Shown here one piece after another: positions 24,985-33,308 of a DNA stretch of 33,363 nt. Position numbers and translations under genes: made by a program. Position 1 is the stretch's first letter; each line of letters starts with the position of its first letter. The DNA comes from Thermoanaerobaculia bacterium. Lineage in GTDB: Bacteria; Acidobacteriota; Thermoanaerobaculia; Multivoradales; JAIOJS01. The DNA lies in NCBI GenBank assembly GCA_019911795.1, contig JAIOJS010000414.1, positions 1 through 33,363 of the forward strand. Reading direction: 5' to 3'. Below the pieces are notes generated by a model. That model worked only from the letters and a program-made list of their open reading frames with translations, was not told the DNA's origin and ran no database searches.

Positions 24985-26025
24985 ATGCCACCCGAGGTCT
25001 GTTCACTCACTATTCGTCGCTGGATTGGCATCGCTCTGATGCTTCCGGCGGTGGGATCCGGCGCCACCATCCAGACCATCGATTTCGACAGTCCGGCGGT
25101 GGGACGAAGCCAGCGCTATCAGATCGTACTGCCGGACAACTACCGTACCGACGCCGCTCCCTACTCTGTGCTCTACCTGCTCCATGGCGTCAATGAGAGC
25201 TACCTCGACTGGAGCCGATCGCTCGAGGCGGTGCGGTGGACCGATCGCTACCCTGGACTGTTGATCGTCCTCCCTGACGCCGGTAACAGCTGGTATATCA
25301 ATTGGCCGGAGTCCGAACGCGATCGATGGGAGGACTTCATCATCGAGGACTTGATCGCCGAGGTCGACGGGAGATTCCACACCCAGGCAACTCGCGACGG
25401 GCGAGCCCTTGGCGGCTTCTCGATGGGAGGCTACGGCGCTCTGATGTTGGGGCTACGGCATCCCGAGAAGTTCGCCAGCATCGGCAGTTCCAGCGGCTAC
25501 CTGGGGTACGCCCGTCAGGCGGCCGAAAACCTTCGGCACCCGCCCGAGGTAATCGGTCGTCGGAGCCGCCCGTCGGCTCTTGGGGATGCTGCCAGGGCCC
25601 GACGGCACCAAGCGGACCTAGAGATCGGAGTCGAAGGGTTCGACAGTCTCGCCGAACGCACGCCAATCGGCCGTCCCTTCGTCGACGCCGAAGAGGCCGA
25701 AGGTCACGACCCCTATTGGCTGCTGCCTAGAGTCCCGCGGGATCAACTGCCCCACATCTCCCTCGATTGCGGTCGTGAAGACCCCCTCTACGGTTTCACC
25801 GCCGAGTTCGTGCAGTTGTTGTTGCAGGAAAAAGTTCCGTTCACCTACCAGCAGATGGCGGGCGGCCATGACCGCAGCTATCGAACTCGAGCTCTCAGCT
25901 ACCTGATGGCCAATCACTACGACCGGATCCAACGGCCGCTTCCCGCCCCGCCGGAAGACGGCCGAATCTCTACACCCACCGATACCGTCCCCGCGCCCGC
26001 GCGAACGCAAGGAGACCTTCGATGA
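24985..26025 (+). CDS. Exported alpha/beta-hydrolase esterase (esterase D/EstA type)
   Basis: A 346-aa protein with an N-terminal signal (IRRWIGIALMLPAVGSGATIQ). The alpha/beta-hydrolase core resembles the putative-esterase family (tributyrin esterase EstA, S-formylglutathione hydrolase, mycolyltransferase-like). It has the oxyanion region VLYLLHGVNESYLDW, nucleophile Ser146 in GFSMGGYGAL, Asp266 (DCGREDPLY) and His295 (AGGHDRSY), so the triad is complete. It likely hydrolyses short acyl esters in the periplasm or at the surface. A roughly 35-residue proline-rich tail follows residue 310. The gene begins 45 bp after the LolA-like gene and its TGA overlaps the ABC ATPase ATG (ATGA), so it is part of the operon. 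A YtrA operon carrying an esterase is not a textbook arrangement. Mycolyl- or acyltransferase activity is an alternative. Confidence 0.88.
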   Translation: MPPEVCSLTIRRWIGIALMLPAVGSGATIQTIDFDSPAVGRSQRYQIVLPDNYRTDAAPYSVLYLLHGVNESYLDWSRSLEAVRWTDRYPGLLIVLPDAGNSWYINWPESERDRWEDFIIEDLIAEVDGRFHTQATRDGRALGGFSMGGYGALMLGLRHPEKFASIGSSSGYLGYARQAAENLRHPPEVIGRRSRPSALGDAARARRHQADLEIGVEGFDSLAERTPIGRPFVDAEEAEGHDPYWLLPRVPRDQLPHISLDCGREDPLYGFTAEFVQLLLQEKVPFTYQQMAGGHDRSYRTRALSYLMANHYDRIQRPLPAPPEDGRISTPTDTVPAPARTQGDLR

Positions 26026-26918
26026 CCGACCCTGTGGTCCAGTTTCATGGAGTCAGCAAACGCTACTCCCATTTCTTGCTCCAGGACGTCGACCTCGAGT
26101 TGCCGCGAGGAGGCATCATGGGCTTCATCGGCCCCAACGGCGCCGGCAAATCGACGGTGATCCGCATCCTGATGGGACTCGTCCGACCCGACCGAGGCGA
26201 GGTACGAGTCCTCGGACAGGACATACCGAAGGGTCAGGTGCAGGCTAAACGCGACATCGGTTTCGGATCCGAGGATCTGCGGCTCTACCGACAGACGACG
26301 CTGGACTGGCACATGGAGTTCGTGCGCTCGATCTACCCCTCCTGGGACCAGAGCTACGCCGACACCCTGCTCCGACGCTTCGACCTCAAACGAGACCAGA
26401 AGGTCAAGGGCTTCTCCCACGGACAGCGTGTCAAGGCTGCCCTCCTGCTCGTCCTCGCTCGCCGCCCCAAACTGTTGGTGCTCGACGAACCGACGACCGG
26501 ACTCGATCCCGTCGCCCGCGCCGAACTGCTGGACGAGTTGATGGAGGTCGTCGTCGACGACGATCGTTCCATCCTCTTCTCCTCTCACAACACCCTCGAC
26601 GTGGAACAGATCTCCGACTACATCACCTTCATCGACCGTGGGAGGATCCTCGCGACGGACGACAAGGAAACGTTCCTCGATCGTTGGCGGCGCCTGCGCC
26701 TCGAACTTCCTCCCGAGACTGTCCTACCGAACCCTCCTGGTGTCGTCTCGACCCAGCGCCAGGGCCATCTCTGCGTAGTGACCACCAATCAGTTCGAGCC
26801 TGAAACACCCTCTCTGTACTCCGCGGTCGGAGCGACGGTCACGGCCGTCGAACCCCTAACCCTGGAGGAGATCTTCATCGCCACCGTCCGTACCAGTCGC
26901 GAGGTCCAACCTTCATGA
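26022..26918 (+). CDS. ABC transporter ATP-binding protein (YtrB-like)
   Basis: A 298-aa ATPase. Walker A GPNGAGKST is at 37-45, the signature FSHGQ at 131-135 (F replacing the usual L), Walker B LLVLDEP at 151-157, the D-loop at GLDP, and the switch His189 in SSHN. It energises the ABC-2-type permease encoded immediately downstream. The C-terminal 80 residues form the extra domain typical of exporter ATPases of the BcrA/YtrB type. ATGA overlaps at both ends indicate translational coupling within the GntR operon. Substrate is unknown; peptides, lipids or antibiotics are usual for this group. A homodimeric ATPase is expected since only one is encoded. Confidence 0.95.
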   Translation: MTDPVVQFHGVSKRYSHFLLQDVDLELPRGGIMGFIGPNGAGKSTVIRILMGLVRPDRGEVRVLGQDIPKGQVQAKRDIGFGSEDLRLYRQTTLDWHMEFVRSIYPSWDQSYADTLLRRFDLKRDQKVKGFSHGQRVKAALLLVLARRPKLLVLDEPTTGLDPVARAELLDELMEVVVDDDRSILFSSHNTLDVEQISDYITFIDRGRILATDDKETFLDRWRRLRLELPPETVLPNPPGVVSTQRQGHLCVVTTNQFEPETPSLYSAVGATVTAVEPLTLEEIFIATVRTSREVQPS

Positions 26919-27589
26919 ACCAGGAAATGCTTCGCCGCCTCGTCCTCAAGGACTGGCACTTCAACCGCACCGCGATTCTTATCTGTCTCGGCCTGGGCGC
27001 CCTCTCCCTCAAGGTCCTGACCCTGCCGTCCGAGGGAGCCTTTTACGCCGGCTCGGTTCTCCTCATTTCGGTGGTGATCGGCCTTGGCATCCACCTGGTG
27101 ATCTCGACCGTCGTCTACGAAAGGAAGCACCAGACGCTCCCCTTCGTCATGAGCCTTCCGATCTCCCCGATGGAGTACGTCGTGGCCAAGATCCTCGCCA
27201 ACCTGAGCATCTTCGCCGCCACCTGGACGATCCTCTGCGTGGCCACCCTGAGCGTGATCTGGGCCAGCCCTGGACTACCCAACGGATTGCTGCCGCTGGC
27301 CGTGATCCTGCTCGCTGAACTCTTCGCCGCCTACTGTCTCACTCTGGCCGTTGCCCTGATCACGGAATCCGAGGGCTGGACGATCGTGATGCTGGTAGTG
27401 GGCAATCTCTTCTTCAACTACTTCCTCTACTTCATCACCCACCTCGAAAACATCGCCACCCATCTGCAGTCCCCTGTTGCGGTGTGGAACCGCCCGGTGT
27501 GGTGGACGTTGGCCGCCATCACCACCACCATCTCCCTCTCCCTGGCCGGTACCTTGGTCGCCCAGACCCGCAAGACGGACTTTCTATAG
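26915..27589 (+). CDS. ABC-2-type transporter permease
   Basis: A 224-aa integral membrane protein with about six hydrophobic segments (ILICLGLGALSLKVLTL; SVLLISVVIGLGIHLVIS; LSIFAATWTILCVATLSVI; LPLAVILLAELFAAYCLTLAVAL; TIVMLVVGNLFFNYFLYFI; WTLAAITTTISLSLAGTLVA). The cytoplasmic motif YERKHQTLPFVMSLPISPMEYVVAKIL is characteristic of ABC-2 permeases. It should dimerise and export the unknown substrate with the upstream ATPase. ATGA overlap with the ATPase gene marks it as the last member of the operon. The gene ends 196 bp before a convergent gene. Confidence 0.9.
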   Translation: MNQEMLRRLVLKDWHFNRTAILICLGLGALSLKVLTLPSEGAFYAGSVLLISVVIGLGIHLVISTVVYERKHQTLPFVMSLPISPMEYVVAKILANLSIFAATWTILCVATLSVIWASPGLPNGLLPLAVILLAELFAAYCLTLAVALITESEGWTIVMLVVGNLFFNYFLYFITHLENIATHLQSPVAVWNRPVWWTLAAITTTISLSLAGTLVAQTRKTDFL

Positions 27590-27687
27590 CGGCCGATCAC
27601 GGCATGGGTTCCCATAGCCCAAGTCAGCAGGCCACTCCTCGACCGGATCAATGATCCACAAGGAGGATCCTTACACCAAGTACCTCT

Positions 27688-27712
27688 TGCAACCACGTGC
27701 CAGTCGGTTGCA
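27688..27712. terminator. Hairpin between convergent operons
   Basis: TGCAACC and GGTTGCA form a perfect 7-bp stem with an 11-nt loop in the 196-bp gap between the GntR/ABC operon and the convergent envelope operon. No U-run follows on either strand. A smaller palindrome ATGGGTTCCCAT is at 27604-27615. Termination is plausible by position only. Confidence 0.35.
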
Positions 27713-27785
27713 TGGCCGCGCCATCCTGATCTCGTTCATCGGTGTGGTGCCAATCGACACGTGCGACCTCGGGAACCCAATCGGT

Positions 27786-28658
27786 TCAAGGGTGCATCAA
27801 CTCCCAGGCACTGGGAATCGCACCCTCGTCGCTGACCAGGGGAGCCAACTCGGGGTCGGCCAGAACCTCGTAGAGGGAGCGCATCTCTCCCTGGACCCTG
27901 ATCTGCGAATAGACCAACCGCAACCCATGGCTGTAGTCGGCGTACCGGGCATCGTGCACGGTACTCAGAGGCTGGATCGGTTTGCCGTTGGGACGATGCC
28001 AGCCGTAGATCGCGATGCGGCCGCGGCGCTGGACCAGGCGGCCAGTCAGCACGACATCCTTCTTGTGCCCGGCGATGAGTTCGCCGGGTGGAATGCCGAC
28101 CACCTGGCGCTCGATGAGCTGTCGATGACGCATGTAGTACTCGCTGGAGCGCATCTTCGGCCCTGGGGGCAACGGCGCCGGCATCAAGTGATGAGGCGCT
28201 TGTTCAAAGATCGCGTCCACGATCCGGGTCGTCGGCAACAAGCAGTCGAAACGGTCGGCGATCTCGGTCGCCGAAGGGTGGGTCAAAGGCATGCGGAGGA
28301 AATCGTCGTCGCTGCCGATCGCCAAGTAGTCCGGGATCACCCAGACCACCACTTGAACCGTCTCGCCGTGGAGTTCGCCGCTTAGCTCGACCGGCACTAG
28401 GTGTCGGACAAAGTCTGGCACGTTGCCCCGCGTAATCTCAGCCACCGCCGCCCGCTGTCGAGCCGCTCCCCGCATCTTCGAGGTCCGCCGGGCGAACTCC
28501 GACCCGGTGATCGCGTCGGCCGGTCGCGGCGGGACGATTCGTGCCACGACCTCGCTCGGGTCAAAGGGTGCTGGGCTCCCGCCCGCAATGCCGACGCGTT
28601 GCTCGCCCACCAGCAGGAGAAGGAGGACGAGGGGACTGATTCCCAAGAGGAGACGCAT
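27786..28658 (-). CDS. Exported protein of unknown function, last gene of the envelope operon
   Basis: A 290-aa protein. The ATG at 28658 overlaps the stop of the upstream gene (TGATG) and starts a signal peptide (MRLLLGISPLVLLLLLVGEQRV). I cannot name the family, but the mature part looks strongly structured and conserved. It includes VVVWVIPDYLAIGSDDDFLRMPL, RFDCLLPTTRIVDAIFEQA, AGHKKDVVLTGRL, RIAIYGWHRPNGKPIQPLS, and VHDARYADYSHGLRLV. The cluster of His, Lys, Asp and Tyr in polar loops is suggestive of an enzyme active site or metal site, though it does not match the M15 or L,D-transpeptidase motifs I know. The operon context with a SUMF1-fold and a NAGPA-like protein suggests a shared extracytoplasmic substrate. 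Confidence 0.75.
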   Translation of the reverse strand: MRLLLGISPLVLLLLLVGEQRVGIAGGSPAPFDPSEVVARIVPPRPADAITGSEFARRTSKMRGAARQRAAVAEITRGNVPDFVRHLVPVELSGELHGETVQVVVWVIPDYLAIGSDDDFLRMPLTHPSATEIADRFDCLLPTTRIVDAIFEQAPHHLMPAPLPPGPKMRSSEYYMRHRQLIERQVVGIPPGELIAGHKKDVVLTGRLVQRRGRIAIYGWHRPNGKPIQPLSTVHDARYADYSHGLRLVYSQIRVQGEMRSLYEVLADPELAPLVSDEGAIPSAWELMHP

Positions 28659-29689
28659 CAGGGATTCTCCCGCTGCGGGGCGACCGTCTTGCAACAGCGA
28701 AACCCGAGGTGGTAGTTGTGGTGGCTCTTCGGGTCCATGACTCGACTACCGTGCCAAAAGGGCGCTCGCCAACGGCACCAGTCCTCATGGGCCCGGTACT
28801 GATCGAAGATGAACCAGCTCCCCTTCATCTCGGTCACTCCCAGTTGGTCGCCCCGGCTGGCTAGTTGTTCCGGCGCCAAGGGCAGGTTCATGTGCTCGGC
28901 GGCGTTTCCGTTGAGGTCGTAGACCCCGAGCGAGCTGCGGCAGGCTGGAAACGCGCCGGCGGGATAGGTATTCGATCCGCACTGCCGCCAGTTCCCGCCG
29001 TCGCAGCCCTCACTCTTGCTGCTCGCCGCCGCGCAGACGCCAGGTTGGTACTGGCCTCCGTAGGACCAGGACTTGTCCGCGGCGTGAGTCCGGTTGTGGG
29101 CTTCACGCATCGCCTTGACGGCCGCGGCCTCATCGCGATTGACAGAGAGGTCGAACCGGTAGTCGGGCGCGGTGAGGGCGCCGGCGCAAGCACCTTCCCA
29201 CTCGTGCGCATCACACAGCCGTTTGCCGACCGCGGTGCACAGCTCAGCCGCCTCCCGGGCCCGCACCCAGACCACCGGGAAAGCGCACGGAACGTCGGGA
29301 AACTCGAACTGATCGATGCAGACCCGAGCGTCGGTCGCCGACTCGGAGTTCGGATCGAAGAGCGGAACCATGAACGGCGCGCCGCACCGTCGCTCCAGCT
29401 CGGGATCACTGCCGCTTCTGGCCAACGGCTGCCGCTCACGGCACTGCTCGACCGTCATCGGGTGGCGAGTGATCTGCGGATTGCCCTGCCCGACGAAACC
29501 CGATTCCGCGAAGATCTCCCGCACCCGTCGTGTCTGGTCCGGGGTCAACCGATGGACGAGACTTAGCTCTTCGAGAAGCGCCTCGTTCTGCTCGGCGAGA
29601 GTCTGCCCCGAAGCCACCATTACCTGACTGGTGGTCAGCAAGACGAGCAACACCTTCGCAACGCTGCGGAACCTGTAGCTGAAGATCAT
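28658..29689 (-). CDS. Exported SUMF1/FGE-fold protein lacking the canonical active-site Cys
   Basis: A 343-aa protein with a signal peptide (SVAKVLLVLLTTSQVMVASG). From about 120 it shows the formylglycine-generating-enzyme (SUMF1) fold: ARVCIDQFEFPDVPCAFPVVWV, AREAAELCTAVGKRLCDAHEWEGAC, SLGVYDLNGNAAEHM, EMKGSWFIFDQ, and HLGFRCCKTV at the end. Aerobic FGE has a catalytic Cys just after GGSW; here the place reads KGSWFIFD, so true sulfatase-activating function is doubtful. Many Cys, mostly paired in spacing (CIDQ...VPC; CRSS; CRWRAPF), suggest disulphides in the periplasm. SUMF1-fold proteins also act as nonheme-iron or Cu(I) oxidases and as binding modules. It overlaps both neighbours in the operon (ATGA upstream, TGATG downstream), implying a fixed ratio of the three products. 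Confidence 0.85.
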   Translation of the reverse strand: MIFSYRFRSVAKVLLVLLTTSQVMVASGQTLAEQNEALLEELSLVHRLTPDQTRRVREIFAESGFVGQGNPQITRHPMTVEQCRERQPLARSGSDPELERRCGAPFMVPLFDPNSESATDARVCIDQFEFPDVPCAFPVVWVRAREAAELCTAVGKRLCDAHEWEGACAGALTAPDYRFDLSVNRDEAAAVKAMREAHNRTHAADKSWSYGGQYQPGVCAAASSKSEGCDGGNWRQCGSNTYPAGAFPACRSSLGVYDLNGNAAEHMNLPLAPEQLASRGDQLGVTEMKGSWFIFDQYRAHEDWCRWRAPFWHGSRVMDPKSHHNYHLGFRCCKTVAPQRENP

Positions 29690-31689
29690 GACGCCTCCTT
29701 CAAGCTCTCGTCGTCTGCGCCCGGCTGCGTCGGCTCACGGCGGAGGAGGTAGAAAAAATCACGGTTGTCTGGGAAGGCTAGAAACCGCGGCAACCAGCGC
29801 CCGTCCCCGGTCTCGTCCAGCACCTTCATCTCTTCCATGAGGTGGCTTGTGACCAGCTTTTCACCCTCCGACCGATAGGTGGCCAGGTAGGTGTGCTCGA
29901 GCGCGTTCATGTCGAGCAGCAGCGCGTAGCGACAGCCACTCGCCTGGAAGACGCGGGCCATCCCCGAGGGAGTAGCACTCGAGAAGTAGCCGTACACGAG
30001 GTAGTCGCCCTCCGGTTCCGATAGCTGACAAAGGCCCGCTCTCAAGGTGCGGAGTCGTTGGTCCTGGGAGCCGGACCAGTTGCCCTCCATCCATCTGGGA
30101 ACGAGCTCGCCGGGACCGGGCTCGCCGGTGACGGAGTCGGGCTCGATCAACGGGACACCGTTCTGACGAGCGTGACGGACCTGCCCCAGGCGCTCGTTAT
30201 CCTCTTCGCGCCAGGTCCGGAGTTCGACCCGGCCGTCATACCAAACTACGACCGTGGCGAGTCCTGGCTGGAGCTTACTCAGAACGGTACCCTGTTCGAC
30301 GAAGCCGTAGTGGGATCCGAAGTTGTGGGTGGCGAGGCCGGTGCGCTTGAATGCGCCGTGGCTCCGCTTAAAGCCGGCGGCGAAGGCGGCGCCCAAGCGA
30401 GGTGCCGAGATGGGATCAACTTGCCCGGTGCGGGCCAACGGCTCAGTCGTCCCGATGCCGTCCGGGCCCGGGAGGCTCTCGTTTCTCACCTCCGGTAGGG
30501 TGCGCTCCGACCACGTCACCCGAGGGTGGTCGGTGCCCAGGGCAATGGCCACCTCGAAGTGATCTACATCGAAGGCCACGAGGTATACCAGGGCTCGTGA
30601 TTCGACATCGTCCAGGGGGAGGACTCGACCCAACTGGGCGGCGATCACCTCGCGATTGACGAGCTGGGGTTGCACGGCGGCGACGAAGGCCCCAGGTAGT
30701 TCCCGCACGGGGTACCAGCGGCCAGCCACTAATTCGCCTGAGACCCTCGGCTCGAACTCGGGTTCGAGCTCGAGCGCCAACCCCTCCGGCATCAACAGGC
30801 TACCCTCGTAGCGTGGGTCGAGCCGAGGCGCCGGCGGGGCACCTACGCTCCGCGGGACGCGAGGCAAATCGGTGCCGGCCAAGGGATCTCCCGCCGCCAG
30901 ATGGCTATCCCGATAGAGGTTCTTGCGGACGAACACGGTCAGCGCCTCACCCCCCCGAATTCGATCCCGTAGGAAATCCGTCGCCGATTCCAGGCGGGTT
31001 TTTCGCCCCTCGGTGCGCGAGCGGAGGAGCAAGCGGCCGCCACAAAGGCGCACGTAAGCGCGCTGCCGCGCTCTGGCGGCGGCGAGAGAGGGGTCGGCAT
31101 CGCGCGACCAAAGCGCGCAGGGCGCTACGCCCTCCTGGGAACGCAAGACCAGACTGGTCGGATGAGCCGGGTCGAGCAGCAATTCGGTCCCCTCGGGATC
31201 GGTGTTCTCGAGGTGATAGGTGTCGACGGCTCGACCGTGGTCGAAGGTGAGGATCAAAAGAAACCAACGGTTGATCAATGGGTTCAAGTCGACCAGGGTC
31301 GCGATCCCCGAAACGCCGGCGCCGTCCTCGATCGGAGCTTGATAGGTCTCCCGGTAAAGCTGAAGGTCGAGAACGGTCTTCGCGCGCGGAGCGGCGTAGG
31401 CCTCGAGCCGCTCGGGACTCGGCGCCGCGAGCGGCCTTGGGGCCCGGAAGGGTTCTGCTGGTTCCGATGCATCCGGCACCTCGAGGAGTGGTTCCACCGA
31501 CGCTACGACCACCTGGTCGAGAACTGCCTCGAGAACTGCCTCGGCGGGGGGTGGGGCCGAACGAACCGGCCGCAGCCGCACTCCAGCCGCCACCACCGCG
31601 CTCGAAAGAACAAGGAAGACAAGGCCTCGGCGACGCCAGGCCCGCCATCGCACCGACCCTCTCGACCCCTGCTCGCGAACTGGGGGCAT
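29686..31689 (-). CDS. Membrane-anchored protein with NAGPA-like (phosphodiester glycosidase) domain candidate
   Basis: A 667-aa protein. The GTG at 31692 is passed over for the ATG at 31689, which has GGAGGAGG 6 nt upstream. A basic N-terminus ([11 protein letters not shown]) and one hydrophobic helix ([17 protein letters not shown]) anchor it; a proline-rich linker follows. The central part (about 115-430) is unrecognised. At about 435-640 the order of elements resembles the NAGPA/phosphodiester glycosidase domain. They are [52 protein letters not shown], then [31 protein letters not shown] and [14 protein letters not shown]. In the family the last part is GC.yAlnLDGG. DUF2233/NAGPA domains cleave sugar-phosphodiester links in polysaccharides. 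I infer a similar role in envelope or capsule turnover, with moderate confidence. It leads a three-gene operon. Confidence 0.65.
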   Translation of the reverse strand: MPPVREQGSRGSVRWRAWRRRGLVFLVLSSAVVAAGVRLRPVRSAPPPAEAVLEAVLDQVVVASVEPLLEVPDASEPAEPFRAPRPLAAPSPERLEAYAAPRAKTVLDLQLYRETYQAPIEDGAGVSGIATLVDLNPLINRWFLLILTFDHGRAVDTYHLENTDPEGTELLLDPAHPTSLVLRSQEGVAPCALWSRDADPSLAAARARQRAYVRLCGGRLLLRSRTEGRKTRLESATDFLRDRIRGGEALTVFVRKNLYRDSHLAAGDPLAGTDLPRVPRSVGAPPAPRLDPRYEGSLLMPEGLALELEPEFEPRVSGELVAGRWYPVRELPGAFVAAVQPQLVNREVIAAQLGRVLPLDDVESRALVYLVAFDVDHFEVAIALGTDHPRVTWSERTLPEVRNESLPGPDGIGTTEPLARTGQVDPISAPRLGAAFAAGFKRSHGAFKRTGLATHNFGSHYGFVEQGTVLSKLQPGLATVVVWYDGRVELRTWREEDNERLGQVRHARQNGVPLIEPDSVTGEPGPGELVPRWMEGNWSGSQDQRLRTLRAGLCQLSEPEGDYLVYGYFSSATPSGMARVFQASGCRYALLLDMNALEHTYLATYRSEGEKLVTSHLMEEMKVLDETGDGRWLPRFLAFPDNRDFFYLLRREPTQPGADDESLKEAS

Positions 31690-31710
31690 CACGGACCTCC
31701 TCCATCGGTC

Positions 31711-31716
31711 ATTATA
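31711..31716 (-). promoter_or_regulatory. TATAAT -10 element of the three-gene envelope operon
   Basis: On the minus strand CTC-TATAAT-GACC lies 21 nt before the ATG at 31689. The leader would be only about 15 nt and still contain GGAGGAGG. The -35 region is poor, so the promoter may need an activator. Confidence 0.5.
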
Positions 31717-31851
31717 GAGCTATTCTGCGGGATGATGACTCTGTGGAAGGCCGGCCAAGACACGGGTTTCGTCCCGAAAGAAGCCTCCCTAAGGACCGTG
31801 GGCTCACGCCGGACCGCTGGTTACGATCTTCGAGAGTCGGTGCCTCCGGCG

Positions 31852-31857
31852 TATACT
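31852..31857 (+). promoter_or_regulatory. Possible -10 of the BNR/MoaD operon
   Basis: TATACT lies 42 nt before the ATG at 31900. A weak -35 (TTCGAG, 17-bp spacing) precedes it. The divergent gap with the minus-strand operon is 210 bp. Confidence 0.35.
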
Positions 31858-31899
31858 GCTGGACCTCTACCAACTAATCGATATCCAGTAGGAGACGCG

Positions 31900-33015
31900 A
31901 TGAGCCGAGTGAGGGCCTTGATCGGAACCAAGAAGGGCGCCTTCGTGCTGAGTTCGGATGGTCGACGCGAGAACTGGAGGGTCGAGGGTCCCCATTTCGC
32001 CGGTTGGGAGGTCTACCACCTCAAGGGCTCCCCCGTCGATCCAGACCGCATCTACGCCTCTCAGTCCTCGGGGTGGTTCGGGCAGGTCGTGCAGCGTTCG
32101 GACGACGGCGGCCAGAATTGGAAACCGGTGGGCAACGAGTTTCTCTACGAGGGCGACGCCGGAACCCACCAGTGGTACGACGGCTCGCCGCACCCCTGGG
32201 AGTTCGCCCGGGTCTGGCACTTCGAACCTTCGTTGGACGACCCTGACGTCGTCTTCGCCGGAGTGGAGGACGCGGCCCTCTTCCGTTCCGTCGATGGCGG
32301 AAAGACCTGGAGCGAGCTGCCCGGGCTCCGTGGCCACGGTTCGGGGGCGAGCTGGGCACCTGGTGCCGGCGGCCTTGGTCTGCACACCATTCTCCTCGAC
32401 CCAACACGCCCGCAGAGATTCCACGTAGCGATCTCCGCCGCTGGCGTCTTCCGAACCGACGACGGCGGCGCCAGTTGGCAACCGAAGAACCAGGGCCTCT
32501 GTTCGGAACACATCCCCGATGCGACGGCGGAAGTCGGACATTGTGTTCACCGGATAGCCCTACACCCCTCGCGTCCCGATGTCCTCTTCATGCAAAAGCA
32601 CTGGGACGTGATGCGGAGCGACGACGGCGGGGACAGCTGGCGCGAGGTGAGTGGGAACTTGCCTTCGGACTTCGGTTTTCCGATCGAGGTTCATGCCCAC
32701 GAGCCGGAGACGGTCTACGTGGTGCCGATCAAGAGTGATTCCGAACACTACCCTCCGGAGGGGAAGCTCCGCGTCTACCGCAGTCGCAGCGGGGGTGATG
32801 AGTGGGAGCCTCTGACCGAGGGCCTGCCGCAGGAACACTGCTATGTCAACGTTCTGCGCGACGCGATGGCGGTGGATTGCCTCGATCCCTGCGGCGTGTA
32901 CTTCGGGACGACGGGAGGGCAGGTCTATCTGTCCCCCGACGCCGGGGATCACTGGAACCCGATCGTTCGCAACCTACCGCCGGTGCTCTCGGTCGAGGTG
33001 CAGACCCTGCCGTGA
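31900..33015 (+). CDS. BNR/Asp-box beta-propeller protein (sialidase/Vps10-like)
   Basis: A 371-aa protein. The ORF track opens at 31162, but the true start is the ATG at 31900 with GGAG 5 nt upstream; the earlier part is antisense to the neighbouring operon. There is no signal peptide ([19 protein letters not shown]), so the protein is probably cytoplasmic. Six Asp-box motifs are visible: [45 protein letters not shown] and LSPDAGDHW. These fit a six- or seven-bladed propeller. Sialidase catalytic residues (Arg triad, Tyr/Glu pair) are not evident, so enzymatic sialidase function should not be assumed. Its GTGA overlap with a MoaD/ThiS-like gene couples the two proteins; I believe this pairing recurs in other bacteria, which would suggest a functional pair rather than chance. 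Confidence 0.88.
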   Translation: MSRVRALIGTKKGAFVLSSDGRRENWRVEGPHFAGWEVYHLKGSPVDPDRIYASQSSGWFGQVVQRSDDGGQNWKPVGNEFLYEGDAGTHQWYDGSPHPWEFARVWHFEPSLDDPDVVFAGVEDAALFRSVDGGKTWSELPGLRGHGSGASWAPGAGGLGLHTILLDPTRPQRFHVAISAAGVFRTDDGGASWQPKNQGLCSEHIPDATAEVGHCVHRIALHPSRPDVLFMQKHWDVMRSDDGGDSWREVSGNLPSDFGFPIEVHAHEPETVYVVPIKSDSEHYPPEGKLRVYRSRSGGDEWEPLTEGLPQEHCYVNVLRDAMAVDCLDPCGVYFGTTGGQVYLSPDAGDHWNPIVRNLPPVLSVEVQTLP

Positions 33016-33308
33016 TTCGCGTCGTCCTACCGTACCCGCTGGCCCGCCTGGCCTCGTGCGAGCGAGAGCTCGAACTCGAGGTCGAGGGTGCGGTCTCGAT
33101 CGGATCGGTTCTCGATGCCCTCGAGACACGTCTACCCATGCTTCGGGGAACGATTCGCGACCCTGTGAGCGGGCGACGCCGACCCTTTCTGCGTTTCTAC
33201 GTCGACAGCCGGGACCTCTCCGACGCCGCTGCCGAGGTCGCCCTACCGGACGCGGTAGTGCGGGGCGATGAGCCGTTCCTGGTGATCGGAGCCATCGCCG
33301 GCGGCTGA
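33012..33308 (+). CDS. MoaD/ThiS-family small ubiquitin-like protein
   Basis: A 98-aa protein starting at a GTG whose last base pair overlaps the upstream stop (GTGA); the track's longer ORF (32802) is a shadow. The fold reads [50 protein letters not shown] and [17 protein letters not shown]. The beta-grasp pattern ends in a C-terminal Gly-Gly, the feature of MoaD, ThiS and related sulfur carriers that are adenylated by an E1-like enzyme. No E1, MoaE or ThiF-like gene is in view, so it may serve the neighbour's substrate or be charged in trans. At about 98 aa it is longer than MoaD (about 80). Confidence 0.85.
   Translation: MIRVVLPYPLARLASCERELELEVEGAVSIGSVLDALETRLPMLRGTIRDPVSGRRRPFLRFYVDSRDLSDAAAEVALPDAVVRGDEPFLVIGAIAGG

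Noticed and set aside
27651-28385. 244-aa plus-strand ORF
   Set aside because: It is antisense to the exported 290-aa gene that is part of a coupled operon; no RBS or domain is seen.
28865-29566. 233-aa plus-strand ORF
   Set aside because: It lies antisense within the SUMF1-fold gene and shows no domain features.
31162-31899. N-terminal extension of the BNR ORF
   Set aside because: The extension is antisense to the envelope operon; the ATG at 31900 has its own RBS and starts the real fold.
31900-33015. True sialidase
   Set aside because: Asp boxes are present but the Arg triad and catalytic Tyr/Glu are not evident and there is no signal peptide.
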